A stretch of DNA of 15,620 nucleotides. Source: an uncultured Lachnospira sp. (GTDB lineage Bacteria; Bacillota; Clostridia; Lachnospirales; Lachnospiraceae). The first letter of the stretch is position 1. Each line of letters begins with the position of its first letter. Positions 1-6,986 of this stretch are shown one piece after another. The notes beneath the pieces are model-generated. The model saw nothing but the letters and a program-made list of their open reading frames with translations. It made no database searches and was not told the origin of the DNA. The position numbers and the translations under genes are program-made. Location: contig CAKRKK010000037.1 in the NCBI GenBank assembly GCA_934358235.1, forward strand, positions 1-15,620, written 5' to 3'.

Positions 1-135
1 TTATCATATTTAACCTTCTTTCTGTCATATAAATCACTCATAGTTTTACAATATCCAAAACAGGACGATATATTTAAGGTTCTTATGGATATATGTTCTA
101 AACAGGCTCTTGTGTATCAGATAAATAATCACTAA
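1..135 (+). CDS. 3' end of an unidentified protein gene (partial, no start in window)
   Basis: Frame 1 is open from the first base to a TAA at 133-135, giving a 44-residue C-terminus. It begins with hydrophobic and aromatic residues (LSYLTFFLSYKSLIVLQYPK) and ends with a more polar tail (DDIFKVLMDICSKQ and so on). The codons (AAG, CAG, CTT, ATA, GAT) match the neighbouring genes, which favours a real coding end over chance. However, 44 codons without a stop could arise by chance in DNA this AT-rich. I do not recognise the family. It would be convergent with the response regulator gene, whose stop lies 39 bases further on. No hairpin terminator is evident in 136-174. Confidence 0.45.
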   Translation, partial: LSYLTFFLSYKSLIVLQYPKQDDIFKVLMDICSKQALVYQINNH

Positions 136-174
136 TCTGTGTATATTCATCTCCAGTTGACAAAATGCCCTATG

Positions 175-864
175 TTACATTTTAAAGCGATAGCCAACAC
201 CCCATATTGTTTCAATGTACTGTGGCTTGCTTGTATCAAGCTCTATTTTCTCTCTTATCTTTTTAATGTGGACCGTAACTGTTGCAATATCGCCAATAGA
301 ATCCATATCCCAGATTTCCTTAAAGAGCTCTTCTTTTGTATACACATGGTTTGGATGCTCTGCTAGGAAGGTAAGAAGGTCAAATTCCTTAGTTGTGAAT
401 ATCTTTTCCTCGCCATCCACGAACACTCTTCTTGCCGTCTTATCTATCTTAATACCACGTATCTCTATAATATCATTCTCCGGCTGTGCACTATTTACAA
501 GTCTTTCATATCTTGAAAGATGTGCTTTCACTCTTGCTACAAGCTCACTTGGACTAAAAGGCTTTGTCATATAATCATCTGCCCCCACTCCAAGTCCTCT
601 TATCTTATCAATATCCTCCTTCTTTGCAGATACCATAATAATAGGAGTATTCTTAGCCTCTCTTATCTTTCTGCATATTTCAAAGCCATCTATGCCAGGA
701 AGCATGACATCAAGAATATATATATCGTAATCACCTTCCAGTGCTTCTGCAAGACCGGTTGTTCCATCCTTGCAGGTTGTTACCTCAAAACCACTTAGTT
801 CCAGATAATCCTTTTCAATATCTGCTATTGCTTCTTCATCTTCAACTATTAATACTTTACTCAT
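175..864 (-). CDS. OmpR/PhoB-family response regulator
   Basis: This is a DNA-binding response regulator of 229 residues, the usual OmpR-family length. The N-terminal receiver domain (about 3-115) has the acidic pocket E8/D9/E10, phospho-acceptor D52 in ILDVMLPG, the conserved hydroxyl residue S79 and K101 in the MTKPF motif. The C-terminal winged-helix domain (about 130-229) has the typical RVFVDGEE, LTxKEFDLL-like and IWGVGYRF segments. The ATG has an AGGGA ribosome binding site 6 bases upstream. The gene follows its kinase gene by 68 bases with no terminator between, so the two are probably co-transcribed and form a cognate pair. Family members bind tandem direct half-sites; candidates exist upstream of the kinase (2552-2575) and of the M23 peptidase (6051-6067). 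The stimulus cannot be read from the sequence, and there is not enough to assign a specific name. Confidence 0.95.
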   Translation of the reverse strand: MSKVLIVEDEEAIADIEKDYLELSGFEVTTCKDGTTGLAEALEGDYDIYILDVMLPGIDGFEICRKIREAKNTPIIMVSAKKEDIDKIRGLGVGADDYMTKPFSPSELVARVKAHLSRYERLVNSAQPENDIIEIRGIKIDKTARRVFVDGEEKIFTTKEFDLLTFLAEHPNHVYTKEELFKEIWDMDSIGDIATVTVHIKKIREKIELDTSKPQYIETIWGVGYRFKM

Positions 865-932
865 CGCTTTTCCCTTTCTTTTATGTTTATATTTACAATT
901 ATATGCTTATGTCCAGAATATCTGCTTACCTG

Positions 933-2441
933 CTACTGCTGTAGCTTGGGATTCTTTTCATTATACTTAAGCAGATTAAGATGCATGGTAGTTCCTTCAC
1001 CTTCCACACTTTCTGCCCATATCTTGCCCTTATGATCCTCCACTATCTTTTTTACAATAGCCAGTCCTATGCCGCTGCCTCCCTGCTTGGAATTACGCGA
1101 CTCATCGGTTCTGTAGAATCTTTCAAATATTCTTGTAATATCCTTGCCGGCTATGCCTTTTCCATTGTCCGCCATAACCACATGTACATAATCTCCTTCA
1201 TCATAAATATCTATATCTATTCTTCCTTTACGGCCTTCAACCATATACTTAACCGAATTGCTTATTATATTATTAATAACTCTCTTTAGCTGCTCAGGAT
1301 CTGCAACTATCATAACCGGCTTTGTAATATGATTTCTATAATTCAGTTCTATGCCTGAGGCATCCAGCTCTGTTCCTATTTCATCACAGCAATCATCAAA
1401 ATAATCCGATACGTCCAGCTTTACAAAGGTATACAATATCCTGTTAGCATCCAGCCGCGAATAGATTGTAAGCTCATCAATAAGCTTATCCATATCATTA
1501 ACCTTATTGGCTATTGTTTTAACATACTTAGCCTGCTTCTCTGGTGTATCTGCCACACCATCCCTTAAGCCTTCAACATATCCTTTGATAGCTGTAAGCG
1601 GTGTTTTCAGGTCGTGTGATATATTTCTTATAAGCTCCTTTTCTTCTTTATCCGATTGAAGCTTATCCTCTGATGACTTCTTAAGTATAAGTCTCATTTC
1701 TTCAAAGTCCTTACACACATCTCCTATTTCATTATTAGGGACCTTCGGCATTTCAAAGTCAAAATTGCCTTCCTTTATGTTATCAGTAGCAAGCTTCAGC
1801 TTATTAACCGGCTTTATAATAGAGCTATATATCCACAGATTCAAAGCAAGGCTTGTCACTACAAGTATTACTATTATGATAAGCACAAGCTGCCACAGCA
1901 TCTGCCTTATCTGAGGCACGCTCTGCTTGACTGAGGTCAGTATGGATACACTATACATATTGCCAAGCTCATCTGTGAAATCCACCTGTTTTATGAGACT
2001 ATGGTATGCCCCGCCTTTATAAGTTGCTGCATCTGTTATATTGTCCCCATCAACTGTATACTCTGGCAGTAATCTGGCAAGCTCTGTATTAGAATAATCT
2101 GTTGAATTATATATGACCTTATTATTCTTTCTTACAACAAGCCGGGATAATCTATCATCCAGCGTGTCACCTAGCGAATCCAGATAACTCCTGTTATTAA
2201 AGGTTGTCGGATCCTCCTCTGCCTGGCTCTTTATCTGTTCATATACGTCATCCGTTATACTTCCAAATAATGTCATGGGTGAATAAAAATATAGCAGCAC
2301 CGTATCATCTTCTACATTGTAGGTTCTGCATATACTATCTGATTGAAGCTTGAATATTCCAACCACAAACACACATAAAAGTAATGCAGGAAGTATAACC
2401 ATAACACAGAAGGAAAACTTTAACTTATCTTTTAATTTCAT
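933..2441 (-). CDS. Membrane sensor histidine kinase
   Basis: This is a two-component sensor kinase of 502 residues. Its order is: TM1 (about 10-31), an extracytoplasmic domain of about 150 residues with no family I recognise, TM2 (about 182-206), HAMP linker (about 207-260), HisKA with phospho-acceptor H276 in NISHDLKTPL, and a HATPase_c domain. That domain has the N box around N391-N395, G1 DNGKGI (425-430), F box IFERFYR (438-444) and G2 GGSGIGLAI (454-462). All catalytic motifs are intact, so it should autophosphorylate and pass phosphate to D52 of the regulator encoded just downstream. Kinase-before-regulator is the less common gene order. There is no PAS domain, unlike typical WalK. The upstream gap to murA (2442-2708) holds a palindrome and tandem TGTTAA repeats that may serve autoregulation. 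The start ATG is preceded by a purine-rich stretch (GGAATGGGAAAG). Confidence 0.95.
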   Translation of the reverse strand: MKLKDKLKFSFCVMVILPALLLCVFVVGIFKLQSDSICRTYNVEDDTVLLYFYSPMTLFGSITDDVYEQIKSQAEEDPTTFNNRSYLDSLGDTLDDRLSRLVVRKNNKVIYNSTDYSNTELARLLPEYTVDGDNITDAATYKGGAYHSLIKQVDFTDELGNMYSVSILTSVKQSVPQIRQMLWQLVLIIIVILVVTSLALNLWIYSSIIKPVNKLKLATDNIKEGNFDFEMPKVPNNEIGDVCKDFEEMRLILKKSSEDKLQSDKEEKELIRNISHDLKTPLTAIKGYVEGLRDGVADTPEKQAKYVKTIANKVNDMDKLIDELTIYSRLDANRILYTFVKLDVSDYFDDCCDEIGTELDASGIELNYRNHITKPVMIVADPEQLKRVINNIISNSVKYMVEGRKGRIDIDIYDEGDYVHVVMADNGKGIAGKDITRIFERFYRTDESRNSKQGGSGIGLAIVKKIVEDHKGKIWAESVEGEGTTMHLNLLKYNEKNPKLQQ

Positions 2442-2517
2442 GTCTTTCCCATTCCTGTCTGCTTTCCATAAAGCTTTTATCTTTTACACTATCTTTATAC
2501 CATCAAATCCTTTATTA

Positions 2518-2534
2518 TTCAGAATAATTCTGAA
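2518..2534. promoter_or_regulatory. 17-bp palindrome upstream of the kinase gene
   Basis: TTCAGAAT-A-ATTCTGAA is a perfect 8-bp inverted repeat with one central base, lying 77-93 bases upstream of the kinase ATG. Its size and symmetry resemble a dimeric repressor operator, but no protein can be named. It is not followed by a T-tract on either strand, so a terminator is unlikely. Confidence 0.4.
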
Positions 2535-2551
2535 AATATGTTGCTTTAATG

Positions 2552-2575
2552 ATAACATTTTAACATATTTTAACA
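2552..2575 (-). promoter_or_regulatory. Tandem TGTTAA half-sites upstream of the two-component operon
   Basis: Read on the minus strand, TGTTAAAATA is followed directly by TGTTAAAATG and then TTAT, giving TGTTAA half-sites 10 bp apart and a third TGTTAT 8 bp later. OmpR-family regulators bind direct half-sites spaced 10-11 bp, so this is a plausible autoregulatory site about 110-135 bases before the kinase ATG. The region is very AT-rich, so chance is possible. Confidence 0.35.
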
Positions 2576-2606
2576 GAATATTTGTAAAAAAATAATTAAA
2601 ATATAT

Positions 2607-2698
2607 AAAAAAACTACGGAAATATATTATGCAGACAATATTTAAGATACATTTGTTATAAGTATCCCAAATATCTGCACAATATAATATCCGTAGTT
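2607..2698 (-). terminator. Long-hairpin intrinsic terminator of murA
   Basis: Starting about 10 bases after the murA stop, the minus strand reads AACTACGGAT... and returns ...TTCCGTAGTT. The two arms are about 30 nt and nearly complementary, with small bulges. The loop contains its own small hairpin (GGATAC with GTATC). The second arm runs straight into TTTTTTTATATATTTT. A stem followed by a U-tract is a rho-independent terminator, although the stem is far longer and more AT-rich than usual. Confidence 0.75.
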
Positions 2699-2708
2699 AC
2701 TATTATCA

Positions 2709-4001
2709 TCAACCTATTTTCAGCTTGAACTTCTGAAGCTCTCTTTCTGAATCAACCTTGGCAATAATTGCACCAAGTGCTGAAAGCTTACCTTCGAAAT
2801 CCTCATATCCTCTCTGGATATACTCTATATCATCTATCTGTGATATACCCTCTGCTGCAAGTGCCGCTATAACAAGCGCTGCGCCGGCTCTTAAATCAGG
2901 GGCTGATAGCTGTGCTGAAGTAAAATGCTCAACACCTTCTATATAAGCTGTATTGCCCTCGACCTTAATCTTAGCACCCATTCTGTTTAGCTCATCAACG
3001 TACTTGAATCTATTCTCAAATATGCTTTCTGTCACCATGCTTGAACCCTTAGCCAGTGCAAGTGCAACAGCTATCTGTGGCTGCATATCTGTTGGAAATC
3101 CAGGATATGGAAGTGTCTTAACGTTCGTACTTCCTATTTCCTTCTGTGCAATAACTCTTATCCAGTCATCACCCTCAATAAGCTCACATCCCATCTCGTG
3201 AAGCTTCGCAGTTATTGATTCAAGATGCTTAGGTATAACATCCTTTATAACAACATCACCGTGTGTTGCTGCGGCTGCCATCATAAATGTTCCTGCTTCA
3301 ATCTGGTCTGGAATTATGGAATAGGTACATCCATGAAGTCTTGTCACGCCTTTAATTCTTATAACATCTGTACCTGCTCCCTTTATATTCGCTCCCATAG
3401 CATTAAGGAAGTTAGCCACATCTACTATATGTGGTTCCTTAGCAGCATTCTCAAGAATAGTTTCACCCTCTGCCATGCAGGCTGCCATCATAAGATTGAT
3501 AGTTGCACCTACTGTTACAACATCAAAATATATATGTCCGCCTACAAGCTTATCAGCTTTTGCACTTACAACCCCATGGTCAATATCCACCTGGGCACCA
3601 AGTGCTTTAAAGCCCTTAAGATGCTGGTCAATCGGTCTGCTTCCTATATTACATCCACCCGGCAGTGCAACATTCGATTCATTATACTTGCCAAGCAATG
3701 CTCCAAGAAGATAATATGAAGCTCTTATCTTTCTTATATATTCATATTCAACATTAAGGTCACATATAGAGCCACCATTAATCTGAACTGTGTTACTATA
3801 TATATACTTTACCTTCGCGCCTATGCCTTCGATTGCCTGGAGCAGTACTCTTGTATCCCTGACATTAGGTACATTCTCTATCGTAACGGTTTCATCTGTC
3901 ATAATCGCTGCTGCCAGAATGCCAAGTGCTGCATTCTTAGCTCCACCTATGGACACCTCTCCACAAAGTGGCACTCCACCTTTGACAACATATTGTTCCA
4001 T
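2709..4001 (-). CDS. murA: UDP-N-acetylglucosamine 1-carboxyvinyltransferase
   Basis: This enzyme catalyses the first committed step of peptidoglycan synthesis, transferring enolpyruvate from PEP to UDP-GlcNAc in the cytoplasm. The 430-residue protein has the usual MurA length. Visible signatures are K22 in GGAKNAAL and the active-site loop LPGGCNIGSRPIDQH with the PEP-binding C117, so it should be of the fosfomycin-sensitive type. FPTDMQPQ and GDVVI-type repeats of the two inside-out alpha/beta domains are also present. I chose the ATG at 4001 because GAGGTG sits 6 bases before it. A GTG at 4022 is in frame but would swallow that ribosome binding site. The gene appears monocistronic: a hairpin terminator follows, and upstream a TATAAT (4030-4035) sits beside 12-nt tandem repeats. 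Firmicutes often carry two paralogues (murA/murZ); which one this is cannot be decided here. Confidence 0.97.
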   Translation of the reverse strand: MEQYVVKGGVPLCGEVSIGGAKNAALGILAAAIMTDETVTIENVPNVRDTRVLLQAIEGIGAKVKYIYSNTVQINGGSICDLNVEYEYIRKIRASYYLLGALLGKYNESNVALPGGCNIGSRPIDQHLKGFKALGAQVDIDHGVVSAKADKLVGGHIYFDVVTVGATINLMMAACMAEGETILENAAKEPHIVDVANFLNAMGANIKGAGTDVIRIKGVTRLHGCTYSIIPDQIEAGTFMMAAAATHGDVVIKDVIPKHLESITAKLHEMGCELIEGDDWIRVIAQKEIGSTNVKTLPYPGFPTDMQPQIAVALALAKGSSMVTESIFENRFKYVDELNRMGAKIKVEGNTAYIEGVEHFTSAQLSAPDLRAGAALVIAALAAEGISQIDDIEYIQRGYEDFEGKLSALGAIIAKVDSERELQKFKLKIG

Positions 4002-4029
4002 ACTTCGCACCTCAATTATCACTTACTTA

Positions 4030-4035
4030 ATTATA
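4030..4035 (-). promoter_or_regulatory. Candidate -10 box for murA
   Basis: A perfect TATAAT lies on the minus strand 29-34 bases before the murA ATG, which would give a leader of about 20 bases. No convincing -35 hexamer is seen at 16-18 bases. The place where it should lie is occupied by the edge of the 12-nt tandem repeats. Confidence 0.4.
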
Positions 4036-4044
4036 TCTAACACT

Positions 4045-4104
4045 CTAGTTTCTTATCTAGCTTCTTATCTAGTTTATATTCTAATTCATATTAAAGTTTA
4101 TATT
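4045..4104. repeat. Degenerate 12-nt tandem repeat, five units, upstream of murA
   Basis: The units are CTAGTTTCTTAT, CTAGCTTCTTAT, CTAGTTTATATT, CTAATTCATATT and AAAGTTTATATT in direct succession. They begin just upstream of the murA -10 candidate and fall within the 463-base gap 4002-4464. No open frame there looks coding. Confidence 0.85.
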
Positions 4105-4311
4105 CCATCAGTTATCCCCGGTTCACCATCTTAATCAGCATACCCGGAATACATCATTATATACCTTATGTTCACACCAGAATGTGTAAACCTGCCAATA
4201 TTCTTACAATATCCTTATGATTATAACATACCTTTTTATTATGTCAACGCTATTAAGCCAATTCCCACATAATTCCTACATAATTACTGCCAGGTTAATG
4301 CCAATTCAATG

Positions 4312-4367
4312 CTTAACTGCTTTAACTGCTGCTTTAACTGCTACTTTAACTACTGCTTACCTACTGA
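4312..4367. repeat. 12-nt tandem repeat (CTTTAACTGCTG-like), about 4.6 units
   Basis: After a partial CTTAACTG, the units are CTTTAACTGCTG, CTTTAACTGCTA, CTTTAACTACTG and CTTACCTACTGA. Just before them, ATTCCCACATA / ATTCCTACATA (4261-4282) is a separate 11-nt duplication. The block lies between the M23 terminator and the murA promoter and does not look coding. Confidence 0.85.
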
Positions 4368-4413
4368 CGGATTTATATCCTTGCAGGCTGCATTAAGGAT
4401 AAAACCTTTAAGG

Positions 4414-4447
4414 ATAAAACAGGGCATGGATTATAATACCCACGCCC
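4414..4447 (-). terminator. Intrinsic terminator of the M23 peptidase gene
   Basis: On the minus strand GGGCGTGG pairs with CCATGCCC (8 bp, one G-U) around a 10-base loop and is followed by TGTTTTATCC. It starts 17 bases after the M23 stop codon. Read on the plus strand the wobble pair becomes an A-C mismatch, which supports minus-strand function. Confidence 0.75.
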
Positions 4448-4464
4448 TTAATTCCTAAGCACCC

Positions 4465-5997
4465 TTAATTCTTGTTAACATAATCAAGTGGATTCACTCT
4501 TCTGCCATCTATCCATATTTCAAAATGCACATGCGCACTCTGGCTTTCACCAGTATTACCGCTAAGGGCTATTTCCTCCCCCTGCTTAACTTCCTGTCCA
4601 ACACTTACCTTCACACTACTATTATGTGCGTATCTTGTCAGACTGCCATCCTCATGCTGTATATCTACACAATAACCATAATCCGAATACCAGCCTGCTC
4701 TTGTAACAACACCTGCTCTTGATGCCTTAACTGATGTACCCTGACTGCAGGACCAGTCAACTCCATAATGTGGTGCCTCTGAGTCATCAGTATAGCCCTT
4801 TAAGAAGGTTCCACCATTCACAGGCTTTATATATGCTGATGAGGTGAGTGTTCCAACGGCAATCTTTGCCGGCTTTGCCTCTGTCGTAACGCTTTCACTA
4901 ACTATCTGTCTGTCTGCTTCCTTACCATTCTTATAAGTAACCGCTGCAACAACTGTCCGATGTCCTGTTGTACCCTCATCCAGCACATAATTAGTGCCTC
5001 TGCTGTTGTTATTATCATCAAGATATTCCGGCTCAGCCTTATAATCCTCTTCATAAGAAAGCTGTCTTGTTGTTACTACCGTAACCGCTGATGAAGAAGC
5101 TGTAATAATGATTTCCTCACCCGGAGCTATCACAGAATCTTCCTTAAGCTTATCATTCAGTTCAAGAAGCTCCTCCATAGACATATCATTAGCCTTGGCA
5201 ACCTGTGAAAGAGTATCTCCCTCCTTCACTATATAATGCGTATTAACTTTATTCTCGCTTGTTAACATATTATATGCATCCTGTACTGTTGACAATTCAA
5301 CCTTATCCGCATATACCGCATTAACAGATATCTCCTGCAAAAAACCAAGCGTCTGTATCTCATCAGGCGACTTCTTACTTTCCCCATTCGCACCCTCACT
5401 GTCTTCAAAGAAGGATGCAACTATCTGTGTATCCTGTTTAGCTGTTTCTTCATTCTTATCAATAGAAACTATATATGTTCCATCTGCCGACGAATCAGCC
5501 TTAATAACAGCCTGAAATTCGTCAGCCCTGTTATATGGCTGTATCAGCTTTGTAAACAGCTCCTCAACCTCCTGCTTTGATGATAAGCTGAATGTATTGT
5601 CACCTATTCTGACTGTATAAGCAAGCTGCTTCTCAACGTCAAGTATGCAGTCAAAAAGCTGGCTGTATATCGAGCCTTCAAGCTGCTCTTCAGACATTCT
5701 CCGGGCTATTGCCCTGCTTTCTTTATTAATCTTAACATCACAATCCATATATACATAACCATCAAGCTGCTGGCTAAGCTGGAGTCTTGCGTTAGCCAAT
5801 GCAACATTGACCTCCTCCTCTGTATTAGCAGCGCCAACCTGTGCGCCATGAATTGTTATGCTATAATACCCTACTTCATTATTAAGCATCTTTTTGGAAA
5901 CAAAAGGGATGCCAATTACTACTGCCAGACATGCCGCAAACATAGTTGAAATAAAAGTTGTTCTTATCTTTCTACCATATCTTGTAATGCGTGTCAT
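4465..5997 (-). CDS. Membrane-anchored M23 metallopeptidase with LysM and G5 domains
   Basis: This is a cell-wall hydrolase of the lysostaphin/LytM type, predicted to cleave peptidoglycan cross-bridges or stem peptides outside the membrane. It has 510 residues. A basic N-terminus (RYGRKIR) precedes a hydrophobic segment (about 14-33) that could be an uncleaved anchor or signal peptide. A region of about 200 residues without a recognised fold follows, then LysM (about 254-299, YIVKEGDTLSQVAKAN), G5 (about 303-382) and the M23 catalytic domain (about 395-505). The zinc ligands are present: H410xxxD414 and the HVH motif with H491. H458 in YAHNS and H489 are the additional active-site histidines. 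The ATG follows GGCGGAGGAATT. It has its own promoter, a WalR-box-like repeat, a leader hairpin and a terminator, so it is probably a single-gene unit. The LysM and G5 domains suggest it stays bound to peptidoglycan or aminosugar polymers. Confidence 0.93.
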   Translation of the reverse strand: MTRITRYGRKIRTTFISTMFAACLAVVIGIPFVSKKMLNNEVGYYSITIHGAQVGAANTEEEVNVALANARLQLSQQLDGYVYMDCDVKINKESRAIARRMSEEQLEGSIYSQLFDCILDVEKQLAYTVRIGDNTFSLSSKQEVEELFTKLIQPYNRADEFQAVIKADSSADGTYIVSIDKNEETAKQDTQIVASFFEDSEGANGESKKSPDEIQTLGFLQEISVNAVYADKVELSTVQDAYNMLTSENKVNTHYIVKEGDTLSQVAKANDMSMEELLELNDKLKEDSVIAPGEEIIITASSSAVTVVTTRQLSYEEDYKAEPEYLDDNNNSRGTNYVLDEGTTGHRTVVAAVTYKNGKEADRQIVSESVTTEAKPAKIAVGTLTSSAYIKPVNGGTFLKGYTDDSEAPHYGVDWSCSQGTSVKASRAGVVTRAGWYSDYGYCVDIQHEDGSLTRYAHNSSVKVSVGQEVKQGEEIALSGNTGESQSAHVHFEIWIDGRRVNPLDYVNKN

Positions 5998-6023
5998 AAT
6001 TCCTCCGCCATACTATAAAACAA

Positions 6024-6041
6024 ACAGGAGCTGCCTCCTGT
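6024..6041 (-). promoter_or_regulatory. Leader hairpin with U-rich tail before the M23 gene
   Basis: ACAGGAG-GCAG-CTCCTGT (minus strand) is a perfect 7-bp stem with a 4-base loop followed by TTGTTTTATAG. It lies between the predicted transcription start (about 6066) and the ribosome binding site (GGAGG at about 6004-6008). It could be an attenuator-like stem, or the terminator of the upstream flavin reductase gene. It also contains GGAGG, which may be a decoy anti-Shine-Dalgarno match. Confidence 0.5.
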
Positions 6042-6050
6042 AATAATTCC

Positions 6051-6067
6051 GTAACATTTTTGTAACA
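6051..6067 (-). promoter_or_regulatory. WalR-box-like direct repeat TGTTAC-N5-TGTTAC
   Basis: The minus strand reads TGTTACAAAAATGTTAC. This fits exactly the WalR (YycF) consensus TGT(A/T)A(A/T/C)-N5-TGT(A/T)A(A/T/C), known to control wall hydrolases in Bacillus and Staphylococcus. It covers roughly +1 to +16 of the promoter I propose at 6073-6101. In that position an OmpR-type regulator would be expected to repress. Confidence 0.5.
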
Positions 6068-6072
6068 AATGT

Positions 6073-6101
6073 ATACTACCACGCATAACATATATTGTAA
6101 A
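6073..6101 (-). promoter_or_regulatory. Sigma-A-type promoter of the M23 gene
   Basis: The minus strand has TTTACA (5 of 6 to TTGACA), a 17-base spacer and TAGTAT (4 of 6 to TATAAT). The predicted start is near 6066, giving a leader of about 68 bases that holds the WalR-like repeat and the hairpin. Confidence 0.5.
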
Positions 6102-6165
6102 GTATTTTTAATTGTTTTATATATTCTTTAGAAACGTTATATTTCTTTACATTACCACGCTTTTC

Positions 6166-6729
6166 TTACTTTTTCTTCACAGAAAAGCCAAAGCGTCCAA
6201 GGTGCTCACCAAGTGCATAATAATGGCCGTGGGAATATGAAACAAGCTCTGCATTTTCAAGGTGAAGCGTTCCTTTATTATCAAGAAGTGCCTCATCTAC
6301 ATTTACAGCCACAACCTCCGCTATAAACATATCATGGCTTCCAAGCTCTATAATCTGCTTTACCCTGCACTCAATATTAACAGGACTTTCCTTAATCGCT
6401 GGTGCACTTACCCTTACTGAGTCCTCAGCAGTAAGCTGCATATCCTTGAATTTATCAGTATCTCTTCCTGACTTAACACCGCAGTAATCTGTAGCCCTGC
6501 ATAGCTTTCTGGTTGTCAGATTGATAACGAATTCCCCTGACTCCTTTATAATATCGTGGCTATATCTTTCCTTCCTTACCGATATTGAAACCATTGCAGG
6601 ATCCGAACATATAGTTCCTGCCCATGCAACTGTTATTATATCAGGTCTTTCCCCGGCTCTTTTGCAGCTTACCATTACTGCTGGCACCGGGTATAACATA
6701 TTCCCAGGTTTCCAGGTCTGTTTACTCAT
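6166..6729 (-). CDS. Flavin reductase family protein (FMN-binding split barrel)
   Basis: This 187-residue cytoplasmic protein is of the flavin reductase-like/flavoredoxin type, which binds FMN and passes electrons from NAD(P)H or ferredoxin-linked partners. Family features are the N-terminal WKPGNMLYPVPAVMVS strand, the IITVAWAGTICSDPAMVSISVRKERYSHDII core that forms the flavin pocket, GEFVINL, and the C-terminal ALGEHLGRFGFS end. The length is typical. A GGAGAA ribosome binding site stands 7-8 bases before the ATG. The gene is divergent from phosphofructokinase across 257 bases and is followed, after 168 bases, by the M23 gene with its own promoter. There is no obvious terminator directly after the stop, so some read-through into the M23 unit is possible. 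The precise electron donor and physiological partner cannot be told from sequence; names such as flavoredoxin would be guesses. Confidence 0.88.
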   Translation of the reverse strand: MSKQTWKPGNMLYPVPAVMVSCKRAGERPDIITVAWAGTICSDPAMVSISVRKERYSHDIIKESGEFVINLTTRKLCRATDYCGVKSGRDTDKFKDMQLTAEDSVRVSAPAIKESPVNIECRVKQIIELGSHDMFIAEVVAVNVDEALLDNKGTLHLENAELVSYSHGHYYALGEHLGRFGFSVKKK

Positions 6730-6767
6730 AATGCATTTCTCCTTTTTGTATTTTTGACTTTAACATC

Positions 6768-6786
6768 ATTATACATTAGTATACTA
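6768..6786 (-). promoter_or_regulatory. Candidate -10 and overlapping palindrome before the flavin reductase gene
   Basis: A perfect TATAAT lies on the minus strand (6768-6773), 39-44 bases upstream of the ATG. The spacer region where RNA polymerase would sit contains the perfect 10-bp palindrome TAGTATACTA (6777-6786). TATACATTA occurs on the plus strand at 6770-6778 and again about 40 bases further right. No clear -35 hexamer is visible, which fits a regulated promoter. Confidence 0.4.
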
Positions 6787-6866
6787 TAAGTTTTTTGAAA
6801 GTTTCCACTATACATTAAAGTTTTTGCTAAATTAATGAATTTATTTAATTAATCAACGCATTTCAG

Positions 6867-6895
6867 TTGTATGATTGCTTTAATTATGTTAATAT
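6867..6895 (+). promoter_or_regulatory. Candidate promoter of phosphofructokinase
   Basis: TTGTAT (4 of 6 to TTGACA), a 17-base spacer and TAATAT (4 of 6 to TATAAT) lie about 90 bases before the start codon. The predicted start near 6902 leaves a leader of about 85 bases that includes the 6919-6947 hairpin. The region is AT-rich, so this is only a fair call. Confidence 0.4.
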
Positions 6896-6918
6896 AAATT
6901 TAATAAAATATTTATGTT

Positions 6919-6947
6919 GAATTGAAAGTCACGAGGGATTTCAATTC
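6919..6947 (+). promoter_or_regulatory. Leader hairpin with U-rich tail before phosphofructokinase
   Basis: GAATTGAAA pairs perfectly with TTTCAATTC (9 bp) around an 11-base loop (GTCACGAGGGA). It is followed by GGATTTTTATTATTATTATTT and then the GGAGG ribosome binding site. It has the layout of a weak intrinsic terminator or attenuator within the leader. The low GC content of the stem makes termination efficiency doubtful, and an operator or mRNA-stability stem is possible. Confidence 0.5.
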
Positions 6948-6986
6948 GGATTTTTATTATTATTATTTAATTTTCGGAGGACATTT

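Noticed and set aside
175..2441. Identification of the two-component system as WalRK
   Set aside because: The kinase lacks a PAS domain, and no yycH/yycI/yycJ-type neighbours are present. The WalR-like box at 6051 is not enough to name the pair.
3225..3719. 164-codon open frame on the plus strand inside murA
   Set aside because: It is antisense to a well-supported murA. The translation is cysteine-, histidine- and tyrosine-rich, as expected for a shadow frame.
4001..4022. GTG at 4022 as the murA start
   Set aside because: The GAGGTG ribosome binding site lies between it and the ATG at 4001, and family members begin at MEQYVVKGG-like sequence.
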